Shown here: positions 8,362-16,005 of the stretch, piece by piece | How the letters are laid out: every line of letters starts with the position of its first letter | Numbering within the stretch: position 1 is the first letter of the stretch | Assembly (NCBI GenBank): GCA_946531495.1 | Contig: CAMNAQ010000003.1 | Coordinates: 1-64,000 of the forward strand | DNA from: an uncultured Lachnospiraceae bacterium | Lineage (GTDB): Bacteria > Bacillota > Clostridia > Lachnospirales > Lachnospiraceae | Length of the DNA stretch: 64,000 nucleotides | Direction of reading: 5' to 3' | Made by a program: the position numbers and the translations under genes | Notes under the pieces: generated by a model | The model's database searches: none | What the model was told of the DNA's origin: nothing | Seen by the model: only the letters and a program-made list of their open reading frames with translations

Positions 8362-10015
8362 ACATACTAGACGGGTAATCAACAAAAAAGAAGAACTAAT
8401 GATAATTATATGTATGACGATTATTTCGTTGTTGTTATGCATTCTTTGTTATCTTGTGGCTGATAAATTAATTGTTTCACATATAGACTATTATGCTGGA
8501 CAAGCAATAAATCAACTAGAAATGAGACGTTATTTGGAATACTCAGAAAATTATGAAATGGGGATTTATGAAGAACCAACATTCTTTAATTCTCCCGAAG
8601 AGACAAAAAAAATATTATATAGTGCAATAAACAATGAATCAGCTGGACAAATAAACGTATCCGACTCATTTTTCAGTATAAGTCATAGTGCTTACACCTC
8701 ATGGATTGCTGACCGAGATAGTAAAGAACTTATTATCAGAAGTGATTACTTTGTTTTTCGTATAGGTGAAGATCAGAGGCTTATAGCAGATGTGCGTGCC
8801 TGTTATTCAGATGAAGAATGCAATAGGATATACGATTTTTTTACTGAAAAAACTAACGATAACCCAACACATTCATCTATTCTTCCTTATATGGATCAAT
8901 ATGTATTGAGAAATGGAATTGCCTATCCTTTAATGCTTTCATATAGAGAAGCAGGAGTAGGAACAATAGTTTTTTATCCTGATCTACCTTTTGAATATGC
9001 TGAAGAAGAAATAATTAGCTCAAATGAATGCATTCTTGCCGATGTGATGATTGATCCGTTAGATCCTGACTATCTTGATGCTCTTAATTATGCTCGTGAA
9101 AAATATGGATTCTTCTGTGAAAAACAGCCACTTCCTTCTGAGGATATTATTCATACAAGAGGAAGAATAATCAATATTATAATCACTCCTACGGATCATC
9201 ATGTAGGATGTCAGGTTGAAATATATAATTATACAACTCTTCTTAATAGGACAATATTAATAGGGTGTGTATTGATTATTTTAGTGTGTAGTATCTGTTC
9301 ATTTATTCTATGTAAAAGAGCCAAATTAAAAAGAAATCAGATTGAATATGAACGAAGTGTTACTAATGCTCTGGCCCATAACTACAAGTCATCCCTTATG
9401 ATTATACGAAGTTATGCGGAAAATCTTATTTCAGGTGTTTCTGAGGATAAGAAAGCTTCATACGAACAAATAATTATAGACGAAACGGATCATCTTAATG
9501 AAGGTACAGAAAAAATACTTTCATTTTACATAACAGGAGATGCAGGATATAGGGCCCAAATAGAGCCTATCGATGGATCCAGCATACTCAAGGAACTTAT
9601 AAAGAAGTATGAAAGCGTATCTTCTGATAAAAAACTAAATTGGGTAATAATGGATGAGGAAAAGTTTATTATTGAAGGTGATACAGTCTTGTTTTCAATG
9701 GCTATGGATAATCTGATCAGTAATGCTGCAAAATATGCTGTGAATGGATCGGAAATACGCATTTCTACCAAAAAAGACAAGCTGACCATCGAAAACGAAT
9801 GGACTCCAATTGATAAATTTATAAAAAAACCAAAGCTGTTATTTGAGGCTTTTGTTACCGGAGATGAGACAGCTGGAAGATCCAATTCGGGAATTGGATT
9901 GAGAGTAACCAAAGATCTTCTTGAAAGAATGAATTTACATATCAGAGCATATACAAACCAAAAGAATATTATTTTTGTGATACAGAAAAAATCAAATTTT
10001 AAAATAAAAAAATGA
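8354..10015 (+). CDS. Membrane sensor histidine kinase with unusual H-box
   Basis: The start at 8354 is favoured (GGAG 7 bases upstream, 8-base overlap with the regulator). The 553-residue protein has a membrane helix at about 16-40, an extracytoplasmic sensor of about 255 residues, a second helix at about 298-320, then the dimerisation and ATPase domains. The phospho-accepting His is in AHNYKSS (about H342), where most kinases have H-E/D-x-K-x-P; both the acidic residue and the proline are missing. The ATPase domain has a good N box (MDNLISNAAKYA) and SGIGL, but the G1 box is degenerate (IENEWTPI). It probably phosphorylates the adjacent regulator. The sensor shows no known fold to me. Base composition is strikingly AT-rich. 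Confidence 0.88.
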   Translation: MIRHTRRVINKKEELMIIICMTIISLLLCILCYLVADKLIVSHIDYYAGQAINQLEMRRYLEYSENYEMGIYEEPTFFNSPEETKKILYSAINNESAGQINVSDSFFSISHSAYTSWIADRDSKELIIRSDYFVFRIGEDQRLIADVRACYSDEECNRIYDFFTEKTNDNPTHSSILPYMDQYVLRNGIAYPLMLSYREAGVGTIVFYPDLPFEYAEEEIISSNECILADVMIDPLDPDYLDALNYAREKYGFFCEKQPLPSEDIIHTRGRIINIIITPTDHHVGCQVEIYNYTTLLNRTILIGCVLIILVCSICSFILCKRAKLKRNQIEYERSVTNALAHNYKSSLMIIRSYAENLISGVSEDKKASYEQIIIDETDHLNEGTEKILSFYITGDAGYRAQIEPIDGSSILKELIKKYESVSSDKKLNWVIMDEEKFIIEGDTVLFSMAMDNLISNAAKYAVNGSEIRISTKKDKLTIENEWTPIDKFIKKPKLLFEAFVTGDETAGRSNSGIGLRVTKDLLERMNLHIRAYTNQKNIIFVIQKKSNFKIKK

Positions 10016-10524
10016 TGATGAAACGACTAAAATATCTACTTATATCCATTTTTATAATGTTCGCAATATATAATGTTATATGGGCTACCTATGTATTTTT
10101 CTTATATTACCCATACATAAATGAATTAGGTGGAACAAAACATTGGGAAAACGATGGATATGCTTATTATGTATATCCACCATCTTACTTATCCTTTGTT
10201 AATGGTAATTTGTATATATCCGAAAGAAAGGAATTAAATGATATACCAAAAGAAGGATGTATTAGTCTTATAATCTGGCCACATATAGATGGCCACTGCG
10301 ACATTTCGGTTTTTGTACAGACACCAGAAACATATGATAGCGAGATAAATGACATATATGTTGCTTCATATGGATTACGTCTAGATGAAAATCTGATGCC
10401 TGACTTATCAGAAGAAATAAATGCATCTATATATTCGGAACATGAGGAATTATTCCTGCAAAATTGGGATGATGTTGAAAATATAATTGCTGCAGCTGAG
10501 ATACGATGGCATATAAATATATAG
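10012..10524 (+). CDS. Hypothetical single-pass (or secreted) protein of the two-component operon
   Basis: The ATG at 10012 overlaps the kinase stop (ATGA), and two more ATGs follow in frame. The 170-residue product has one N-terminal hydrophobic helix (about residues 7-30), acting as a signal peptide or anchor, and then a ~140-residue outer domain with no recognised family. Translational coupling to the kinase suggests an accessory sensor or a target of the system. It is followed by a strong terminator. The DNA is very AT-rich, like the kinase gene. Confidence 0.65.
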   Translation: MMMKRLKYLLISIFIMFAIYNVIWATYVFFLYYPYINELGGTKHWENDGYAYYVYPPSYLSFVNGNLYISERKELNDIPKEGCISLIIWPHIDGHCDISVFVQTPETYDSEINDIYVASYGLRLDENLMPDLSEEINASIYSEHEELFLQNWDDVENIIAAAEIRWHINI

Positions 10525-10564
10525 AAAACTTGATGTATGAAATAGTTTATAAGTAATTCTGATC

Positions 10565-10600
10565 AAAAGCTGTCAGAACTGATCTGTTCTGACAGCTTTT
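10565..10600. terminator. Bidirectional intrinsic terminator
   Basis: AAAAGCTGTCAGAAC and its perfect complement flank a 6-base loop, with T4 on the plus side and T4 on the minus side. It lies between the two-component operon and the convergent zinc-finger gene, so it can stop both. Confidence 0.85.
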
Positions 10601-10604
10601 GTGG

Positions 10605-11840
10605 TTAGGATAATAGCTCTTTATTCTTTCTGATATATTCTTTCCAGACTCTTTCACGTTCTTTTCTGTGAGTACTCTCGTATTTATCCAAATATTCATC
10701 TCGCAGCTCTTTTAATTGAGCTAACAGAGGTGTGTCTTGCGGGAGTTTGCCACGCCTGATGCGTCCGTAGACCTTGTTGTATGCTTTAGTGTATTCTTGG
10801 TGAACCGGATGTTTGAACAGCTTTTCTTTATAACTTTTCCGGCTTGCATATTCGTTACAAGGTGCCTTTGTGTCGCTGTACAATCTGGTGCAGTATTCCT
10901 GAGAGGTTGTATATTTGGCACGGAATGCTTTTCCGCATAGTTTGCATATTCTTAAAACGGATTCGCTTTCCAGCAGAAAATCAAACCCTTTTTTTGCAAG
11001 ATCTTCGACAGAAATAATCGGAAGAGTGTAGTAATCTTTATCGAGCGTTAAAGCGTTCTTATGGGATTTAAAATATGATTTCCAGGAACCGGGTGTTGGC
11101 TTTCCATATTTTTCTCTGTATGCGATAGTGGGTGAAGAGAAGCTTAAAATAGGACGTTTTGCATAATTAATTGTGCCGGATTCTTCGCAGAATTGATCAT
11201 ATATAAATGATACTGTCTTTGGAGATAGTTTTGCACCGGGTTTGTTTTCTGTCATAAATACGGCATTGCTGTAATTCCGAGTGGTTATATATACTTCTTC
11301 AAAATAGTTAATAGAATCAAATACGTGAGTGACAAGTATAGAGATGAAATCATAATCGGAGTCACTTTTTACTTTGTCATTGTCCAATAACAATAAGCAG
11401 TGGGATAATAATCTGTAGCATGTCGAATAGATAAATGCTAATAACGGGTATTGACTGATCAATGGCTGTAGAATATCAAAAGTCTGCAAGGCCATATTAG
11501 TTATTTTTTCTTTGGTAAGATTATTTACCCATGCAATCAGTTCTTGGTTATCGTCGTCATTATTAATCGACAAAACAGATAGTATATCTTTCAGCTTTGC
11601 ATAGCACTGTTTTACATCTTCTTCGTTATTTGCATATCCAAATAATGATATCCAGGATGATAACGCACTTTCTTCTGAAACAAGTACGTATTTTTTTTCC
11701 GGAGCAGTGAATCCTTCATCATCTGCATATTTATTATTAAATAAAAGATATGCAGATTCTGTTTTTTCTTCGGGTGAAAGATCGTAATAAAAATCACAGT
11801 TAATATATTTATCAAATAGTTTGTCAGAGTAGATGTTCAT
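10605..11840 (-). CDS. Zinc-finger-containing hypothetical protein (DUF6076-like)
   Basis: A 411-residue soluble protein. The C-terminal part has a treble-clef-like cysteine pattern (CKLCGKAF, then YCTR and PCNEYA) followed by a long Lys/Arg-rich helical tail ending RVWKEYIRKNKELLS. This resembles the DUF6076 family as I remember it, whose members often sit by integrases; the name needs a profile search. The N-terminal 270 residues show no recognised domain. It is transcribed divergently from the excisionase and integrase genes and converges on the two-component operon. A DNA- or RNA-binding role within the mobile element is inference from the cysteine knuckle, the basic tail and the neighbours. 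Confidence 0.7.
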   Translation of the reverse strand: MNIYSDKLFDKYINCDFYYDLSPEEKTESAYLLFNNKYADDEGFTAPEKKYVLVSEESALSSWISLFGYANNEEDVKQCYAKLKDILSVLSINNDDDNQELIAWVNNLTKEKITNMALQTFDILQPLISQYPLLAFIYSTCYRLLSHCLLLLDNDKVKSDSDYDFISILVTHVFDSINYFEEVYITTRNYSNAVFMTENKPGAKLSPKTVSFIYDQFCEESGTINYAKRPILSFSSPTIAYREKYGKPTPGSWKSYFKSHKNALTLDKDYYTLPIISVEDLAKKGFDFLLESESVLRICKLCGKAFRAKYTTSQEYCTRLYSDTKAPCNEYASRKSYKEKLFKHPVHQEYTKAYNKVYGRIRRGKLPQDTPLLAQLKELRDEYLDKYESTHRKERERVWKEYIRKNKELLS

Positions 11841-11909
11841 GATGATTTCCTCTATATCCTGCTTACCAAAAGGCTAACACAAAACAAAAAAATATTCAAT
11901 CGATTTATC

Positions 11910-11938
11910 TTGACAAACATTCGATGGCACTATATGAT
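11910..11938 (+). promoter_or_regulatory. Promoter of the excisionase/integrase genes
   Basis: TTGACA (11910-11915) and TATGAT (11933-11938) are spaced by 17 bases, a near-consensus housekeeping promoter. Its transcript would start about 55 bases before the excisionase start. Confidence 0.75.
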
Positions 11939-11950
11939 ACAAGTGGCGCA

Positions 11951-11967
11951 AGACAAAATATTTGTCT
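11951..11967. promoter_or_regulatory. Inverted repeat, possible operator of the mobile-element genes
   Basis: AGACAAA-ATA-TTTGTCT lies just downstream of the predicted start of transcription. ATCTTGACA also occurs twice in this intergenic region, at about 11907 and 11976. A repressor or excisionase site would fit, but this is inference. Confidence 0.4.
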
Positions 11968-12000
11968 AATAATATATCTTGACAAGAAAGGAGGCAACTA

Positions 12001-12216
12001 TTGGTTGGAAATTTGAATTTGAATACCGAAAACATTGCGGTATTTGCGGATTATCCGGATGTTATATCGGTTGATGAACTGTGCTGTATGCTTCATGTGA
12101 GTTCTGTGACGGCATACAAGATGCTTAAAAACGAAGAAATTGAATGCCTGAGGATAGGACATGTTTACAAAATCCCGAAGGTGAATGTTTTGAAATTTCT
12201 TCATCTGATTTCATAG
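12001..12216 (+). CDS. xis: Excisionase-like helix-turn-helix protein
   Basis: A 71-residue protein that starts with TTG: AAGGAGG lies 7 bases upstream and no ATG is suitably placed. The sequence ISVDELCCMLHVSSVTAYKMLKNEEIECLRIGHVYKIPK is the MerR-like/excisionase fold seen in the helix_turn_helix_17 family. In integrative elements such proteins bend DNA at the attachment site and bias the integrase toward excision, and may also regulate transcription. It lies 16 bases before the integrase and shares its promoter. Very likely part of the element's recombination module. Confidence 0.85.
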   Translation: MVGNLNLNTENIAVFADYPDVISVDELCCMLHVSSVTAYKMLKNEEIECLRIGHVYKIPKVNVLKFLHLIS

Positions 12217-12232
12217 GAAAGGAGTGATTTTA

Positions 12233-13441
12233 TTGGTATCAGGGCATCTTTCTGTAAAGAAGGGGTATTACTACTGTGTTCTCAGTTTTAATGATGAATT
12301 GGGAAAACGAAAAACAAAGTGGATCTCCACCGGTCTTCCTGAAAAGGGCAACAAGAAAAGGGCAGAAGCGATCCTTATTGAAGAACGTCGGAAGTTTATA
12401 CCGCCATCAATAACGGGCGGAGCAGATGATCTGTTCGCAGATTTTATGAAATATCAATGGCTTCCGACTGTTAAGGGGAATATAGAACTTTCTACATTCT
12501 CCAGCTATGAAGGGATGCTTAACAATCCGGTATTTCCGTATTTCAAAGAACTGGGGGTGACGCTTAAAGATCTCAAACCAAAACATATTCAGGATTTCTA
12601 TACTTTACAAAGCGGACGTGTTAAGGGGGCGACAGTAAAACATTATCATGCCATCATTCATGAAGCACTTGAATGGGCAGTCAAGATGGAATTGATCCTT
12701 TTCAACCCTGCGGATAGAGTTGATGTTCCCAAGAGCAGACAGTTCATACCGGAATACTATACGGCAGATGAGATAATAAAACTCTTTGACTGTATCAAAG
12801 GAGATGAAATGGAACTGCTGATTAAGATGGCTTGCTTCTATGGACTTCGTAAAAGCGAGATATTGGGGCTTAAGTGGTCAGCCATAGATTTTGAAGATGA
12901 TACTTTTGTCATTCGTCATACAGTAACAAAGACAAGGGTCGGGGGTAAGAAGATTATCGTAAAAAAGGATAGACCTAAACGTAAAGCGAGCTACAGGACG
13001 ATGCCATTATTCGGATCGTTTCGTAAAGAACTGCTCGAAATGAAGGAACGGCAGGAGGCATATAAGAAACTCTGCGGGAAATCATATAATTATGAGGATG
13101 AAGAATATGTCTTTGTGGATGCTATGGGATCTTTACATGATCCGGAACGTGTGAGCAGACATTTCAAATCGGTTCTTCGGAAAAACGGACTGAAAAAGAT
13201 CCGATTTCATGATACAAGACATTCTTCGGGGAGTGCTTTGTGTCAGGACAGAGTAAGCATGAAAGAGATTCAGGAGTGGCTGGGGCATAGTGATTATTCT
13301 ACCACGGCAAATATCTATTCTCATCTTACCAGCGATACAAAGAGAGGCACCATGGAATCTATGGCCAAGGTCCTCGGATTGTGTGATAAAAAAGAAGAGA
13401 CTGCATCAAAAGAGGCAATCCCTTCTGTAGCAAAGGATTAA
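12233..13441 (+). CDS. int: Tyrosine-type site-specific integrase
   Basis: The start at TTG 12233 is chosen because AAAGGAG lies 8 bases upstream; the in-frame GTG at 12224 overlaps that binding site. The product is about 402 residues. An N-terminal arm-binding region and a SAM-like core-binding domain (about 60-160, ending NPADRVDVPK) precede the catalytic domain. Catalytic residues are visible: Arg in GLRKSE, His-x-x-Arg in HDTRHS, His in LGHSD and the nucleophile Tyr in IYSHL. It ends 94 bases from the 3' end of a tRNA-Ser gene, the usual arrangement for a tRNA-targeting island. It should catalyse integration and excision with the upstream excisionase. Intact. Confidence 0.93.
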   Translation: MVSGHLSVKKGYYYCVLSFNDELGKRKTKWISTGLPEKGNKKRAEAILIEERRKFIPPSITGGADDLFADFMKYQWLPTVKGNIELSTFSSYEGMLNNPVFPYFKELGVTLKDLKPKHIQDFYTLQSGRVKGATVKHYHAIIHEALEWAVKMELILFNPADRVDVPKSRQFIPEYYTADEIIKLFDCIKGDEMELLIKMACFYGLRKSEILGLKWSAIDFEDDTFVIRHTVTKTRVGGKKIIVKKDRPKRKASYRTMPLFGSFRKELLEMKERQEAYKKLCGKSYNYEDEEYVFVDAMGSLHDPERVSRHFKSVLRKNGLKKIRFHDTRHSSGSALCQDRVSMKEIQEWLGHSDYSTTANIYSHLTSDTKRGTMESMAKVLGLCDKKEETASKEAIPSVAKD

Positions 13442-13506
13442 GCATCAACCTACCACAGAATCTGCTTAACCCATGCAAGCAATATTTTTGTTTTTAGAAC
13501 AATTTC

Positions 13507-13528
13507 GGAGGAGCGACCTGGCTCCTCC
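13507..13528 (-). terminator. Hairpin downstream of tRNA-Ser
   Basis: GGAGGAGC and GCTCCTCC flank a 6-base loop just beyond the 3' end of the minus-strand tRNA. The following minus-strand bases are only moderately T-rich, so terminator or processing hairpin are both possible. Confidence 0.5.
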
Positions 13529-13535
13529 GGGAAGC

Positions 13536-13621
13536 GCAGAGGGTGGGATTCGAACCCACGCACCGGGAACCGGCCTAAAGCATTTCGAGTGCTCCCTCTT
13601 GGACCACTTGAGTACCTCTGC
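13536..13621 (-). tRNA. tRNA-Ser (anticodon CGA)
   Basis: On the minus strand the 86 bases fold as a class II tRNA. The acceptor stem GCAGAGG pairs with CCTCTGC. The D arm is followed by an anticodon loop CTCGAAA (anticodon CGA, reads UCG), a long variable arm typical of Ser, and a T arm GTGGG-TTCGAAT-CCCAC. The base after the acceptor is G, as in serine tRNAs, and CCA is not encoded. Its 3' end faces the integrase, so it is the likely attachment site of the element to its left. Confidence 0.9.
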
Positions 13622-13774
13622 ATTTATTGAAATATCGAATCTCTAAAAACCATTCTGAATGACGGATACGAGAATGGAGAGAACTGAAGGAGAGAACTGG
13701 ATATTTTCACAAACTATTAAACCTCAAAAGTTCAGTAATATCAACGGTTTGCGGAATCAGGCAATCCGAAAAGC

Positions 13775-13821
13775 AATTAGTTTTCGAGTGCGCCCCGTTA
13801 TGACCGCTTCGATACGTCTCC
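13775..13821 (-). pseudogene. 5'-half remnant of a second tRNA-Ser
   Basis: On the minus strand, from 13821 downward, the sequence begins GGAGACGTATCGAAGCGGTC and continues to an anticodon-loop-like CACTCGAAA. This matches the 5' half (acceptor strand, D arm, anticodon loop CGA) of clostridial serine tRNAs. After the loop the similarity stops: there is no anticodon 3' strand, variable arm, TTCGA loop or closing CGTCTCC. It looks like a tRNA gene cut at the anticodon loop, possibly by an older integration or deletion. Confidence 0.55.
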
Positions 13822-13830
13822 ATAAATATG

Positions 13831-13854
13831 AGCAGTGCATGGCGCTGCTTTTTT
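13831..13854 (+). terminator. Intrinsic terminator
   Basis: AGCAGTGC and GCGCTGCT (one G-T pair) close a 3-base loop followed by T6. It could stop read-through from the integrase transcript. Confidence 0.6.
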
Positions 13855-13859
13855 CAACT

Positions 13860-14220
13860 ACCATAATATATATGTTTTTGGGGTGCCCGTCAATCCGTTT
13901 ATGCTCGATACGGCAGATATCTTTCTTTTTCATTTCTTTGCAGCGGGCAGTATCTTTCGATGAAAGGTCCAGTGATCATCGAAATGTAAGCAATTTCATC
14001 GTTTTTCATTCCCATTTTCATACCAAATGTTGTGGGGAAGATCAAAAATGCCTATAAATATAGAATTTTCGGCGTTTTCAGCTTTTTTTCCGCTTTCAGG
14101 ATTCACACGAAAAGTTTATGAAAATTTTATGAAAGAAAATGAAAGAAAAATTTGGGGCAATAGATAACGCAATGCCGTAAAACCGCATAAAAACGGGACT
14201 TTATGTAAAAAATGCACAAT
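13860..14220. other. Intergenic stretch without a supported gene
   Basis: I see no credible gene here. A 132-codon open frame that begins at 13659 runs into this stretch and ends at 14057, but it has no ribosome binding site and covers the tRNA remnant on the other strand. The right half is rich in A tracts (TATGAAA-type repeats at 14115-14150), perhaps an upstream element for the ABC operon promoter. Confidence 0.5.
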
Positions 14221-14234
14221 AAAAGCGCTTACAT
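14221..14234. promoter_or_regulatory. Upstream operator (AAGCGCTTACA type)
   Basis: AAAAGCGCTTACAT lies immediately upstream of the -35 box of the ABC operon. It shares the AAGCGCTTACA core with a second copy downstream of the promoter. Such cores are bound by LacI/CcpA-family regulators (cre-like). Confidence 0.6.
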
Positions 14235-14241
14235 TTTTGCG

Positions 14242-14270
14242 TTGCATTTGTAAATATGACTTGCTATAAT
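14242..14270 (+). promoter_or_regulatory. Promoter of the sugar ABC transporter operon
   Basis: TTGCAT (14242-14247) and TATAAT (14265-14270) are spaced by exactly 17 bases. The two palindromic operators flank the promoter, one on each side. Confidence 0.8.
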
Positions 14271-14280
14271 CTAATCATCA

Positions 14281-14294
14281 AGTAAGCGCTTACA
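14281..14294. promoter_or_regulatory. Downstream operator, GTAAGCGCTTAC palindrome
   Basis: The 12-base perfect palindrome GTAAGCGCTTAC at 14282-14293 lies about 6-17 bases after the predicted transcription start. The reverse strand, TGTAAGCGCTTACT, fits the cre pattern TGWNANCGNTNWCA at 13 of 14 positions. Repression by a LacI-family or CcpA protein is likely. Confidence 0.65.
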
Positions 14295-14345
14295 TTACTA
14301 TTATCATTGGTAAAACGGCGCGAGGGGACTTGACAGGGTGACTGA

Positions 14346-14939
14346 ATGGACCGGCAGATAAGCTTCGCACAATACAGGGTCATCGATAATATTCTGTTTG
14401 GGATAATACTGGTGATCTCCGAATCGGTCATTATCACCGCTGCGGGAAGATGGTTTCCCGGGCAGCTTTATACAGTATCTGTTGCGGCTGCTGTTACGGC
14501 GATAGTGATGATAAGATGGGGCGTATGGGCGGTATTCCATTCGGCACTTTCCGCATTTGTATATATCCTTCTTCAGGGCGGATCGCCTGAACAGCTTTTG
14601 ATCTATGTGATCGGAAATGAATTTGCACTTGCCGGTCTCTTGATGATCAGGTTAGCGGGCGGGAAGCGGATCAGGGACAATGTACTTTTGACCATCGTCT
14701 ATGCACTTACTGTTCAGCTTCTGATGCAGATAGGACGGGGAGTCGTGGCTGCGGCACTTGGAGCGGGAATCGGAGCTGTACCAAAGTTTATAACGATGGA
14801 TGCTCTTTCCGAACTGTTCACGGTATTGATAGTTTTCACGGCTTCGAGACTTGATGGGGTTTTTGAAGATCAGAAAACCTATCTTTTGGGATTACAGAAA
14901 GAAAAAGAGAACCAAAACGGGGAAAATGAAAATGGCTGA
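14346..14939 (+). CDS. Hypothetical membrane protein, first gene of the ABC operon
   Basis: A 197-residue protein with about five to six membrane helices and a hydrophilic, Lys/Glu/Asn-rich C-terminal tail. The helix arrangement recalls ECF S-components, but I see no specific signature. GGG lies upstream of the ATG at modest distance. Its end overlaps the start of the first permease by 8 bases, so it is translationally coupled and probably contributes to the transporter (assembly, regulation or sensing). It is the first gene after the operator-flanked promoter. Confidence 0.7.
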   Translation: MDRQISFAQYRVIDNILFGIILVISESVIITAAGRWFPGQLYTVSVAAAVTAIVMIRWGVWAVFHSALSAFVYILLQGGSPEQLLIYVIGNEFALAGLLMIRLAGGKRIRDNVLLTIVYALTVQLLMQIGRGVVAAALGAGIGAVPKFITMDALSELFTVLIVFTASRLDGVFEDQKTYLLGLQKEKENQNGENENG

Positions 14940-15993
14940 TATTAAAGCAAAAGGCGCGGATTATCTTGTTTATGATAAGGAAAAGGGAACTTATCATATG
15001 GATCCCGAGCAGGCTGTCAGGGATGATGTTGAGAAGCATTACTGGTTGCATGTGGCACGTACTGTCATTAAGGACTGGCGTCTGTATGTGATGCTTGTCC
15101 CGATGCTTCTTGTATTTTTGTTCTGGCGTTATTTCCCCATGTATGAGCTCCTCGGATGCTTCAAGGTTTCCGATAATACTCTTTCCGTATCGGATCAGCT
15201 CTTTTCGGGCTTCTATAATTTTAAGGTTCTTCTTTCCGGAAAGACAACGATCTCGAATGAATTCTGGAGAGCGCTCAGAAATACCTTTATCCTGAGCTTT
15301 TACGGATTGCTTTTCGGATTTCCTTTCCCCATAATCCTTGCATTGTTTTTTAATGAGATACGTTCAAATATCTTACGAAGCGTATTTCAGGTTCTTACAT
15401 ATCTTCCCAAGTTTATGTCCACAGTCGTCATCACCTCACTTTGCGTAATGCTCGTCAAGCAGGGCGGACTTACTTCCAACATGGGTATCGTATCCCAGCT
15501 TCTCGTAAAGCTCGGAATGGTCGATCAGGAAACGGCATACGCCGGACTTTTGAATCTCCCGAGATTCTTCAGACCCATTTATATATTGAGCGGTATCTGG
15601 GAAGGATCGGGATACGGAAGCATAGTATTCTTTGCGGCAATTATATCGATATCACCTACCAGCTATGAAGCGGCTCAGATCGACGGAGCGGGCAAGTGGG
15701 CTCAGATGAGATATGTTGTTCTTCCCAGCATTCTTTCCACCATAGTCATCATGCTCATAACGAGAATAGGAACTCTTCTTTCCATAGGATACGAGAAGGT
15801 ACTCCTTTTGTATAACGCAAATACATTCATTACCGCAGATGTTGTCTCGACGCTTGCAAACCGTTACGGTCTCGAAGGTGCAGCAAAGGGAATTTCGTCC
15901 GCGGCCGAAATGATGAGTAACGTCATAAGCATGCTCCTGGTAATCGGAGCCAACACCATTGCCCGTAAGGCATCGGATACGTCACTTTATTGA
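14932..15993 (+). CDS. Sugar ABC transporter permease, LplB/YteP type
   Basis: The start at 14932 (MADIKAKGADYLVY) is favoured by CGGGG upstream and coupling to the previous gene; the longer in-frame start at 14851 would lie deep inside that gene. The product is about 353 residues with six predicted helices and an N-terminal cytoplasmic extension of about 45 residues. The EAA loop is clear (SYEAAQIDGAGKWAQMRYVV), contacting the ATPase. The family (CUT1, LplB/YteP-like) imports oligosaccharides such as polygalacturonan, mannan or other polysaccharide fragments. It pairs with the permease that follows. Confidence 0.92.
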   Translation: MADIKAKGADYLVYDKEKGTYHMDPEQAVRDDVEKHYWLHVARTVIKDWRLYVMLVPMLLVFLFWRYFPMYELLGCFKVSDNTLSVSDQLFSGFYNFKVLLSGKTTISNEFWRALRNTFILSFYGLLFGFPFPIILALFFNEIRSNILRSVFQVLTYLPKFMSTVVITSLCVMLVKQGGLTSNMGIVSQLLVKLGMVDQETAYAGLLNLPRFFRPIYILSGIWEGSGYGSIVFFAAIISISPTSYEAAQIDGAGKWAQMRYVVLPSILSTIVIMLITRIGTLLSIGYEKVLLLYNANTFITADVVSTLANRYGLEGAAKGISSAAEMMSNVISMLLVIGANTIARKASDTSLY

Positions 15994-16005
15994 TAGGAGC
16001 CGGAG

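Noticed and set aside
13659-14057. Open reading frame of 132 codons between tRNA-Ser and the ABC operon
   Set aside because: It overlaps the tRNA-Ser remnant and a hairpin, has no ribosome binding site, and its composition (many Ser, Arg, Ile, Cys) looks like non-coding translation.
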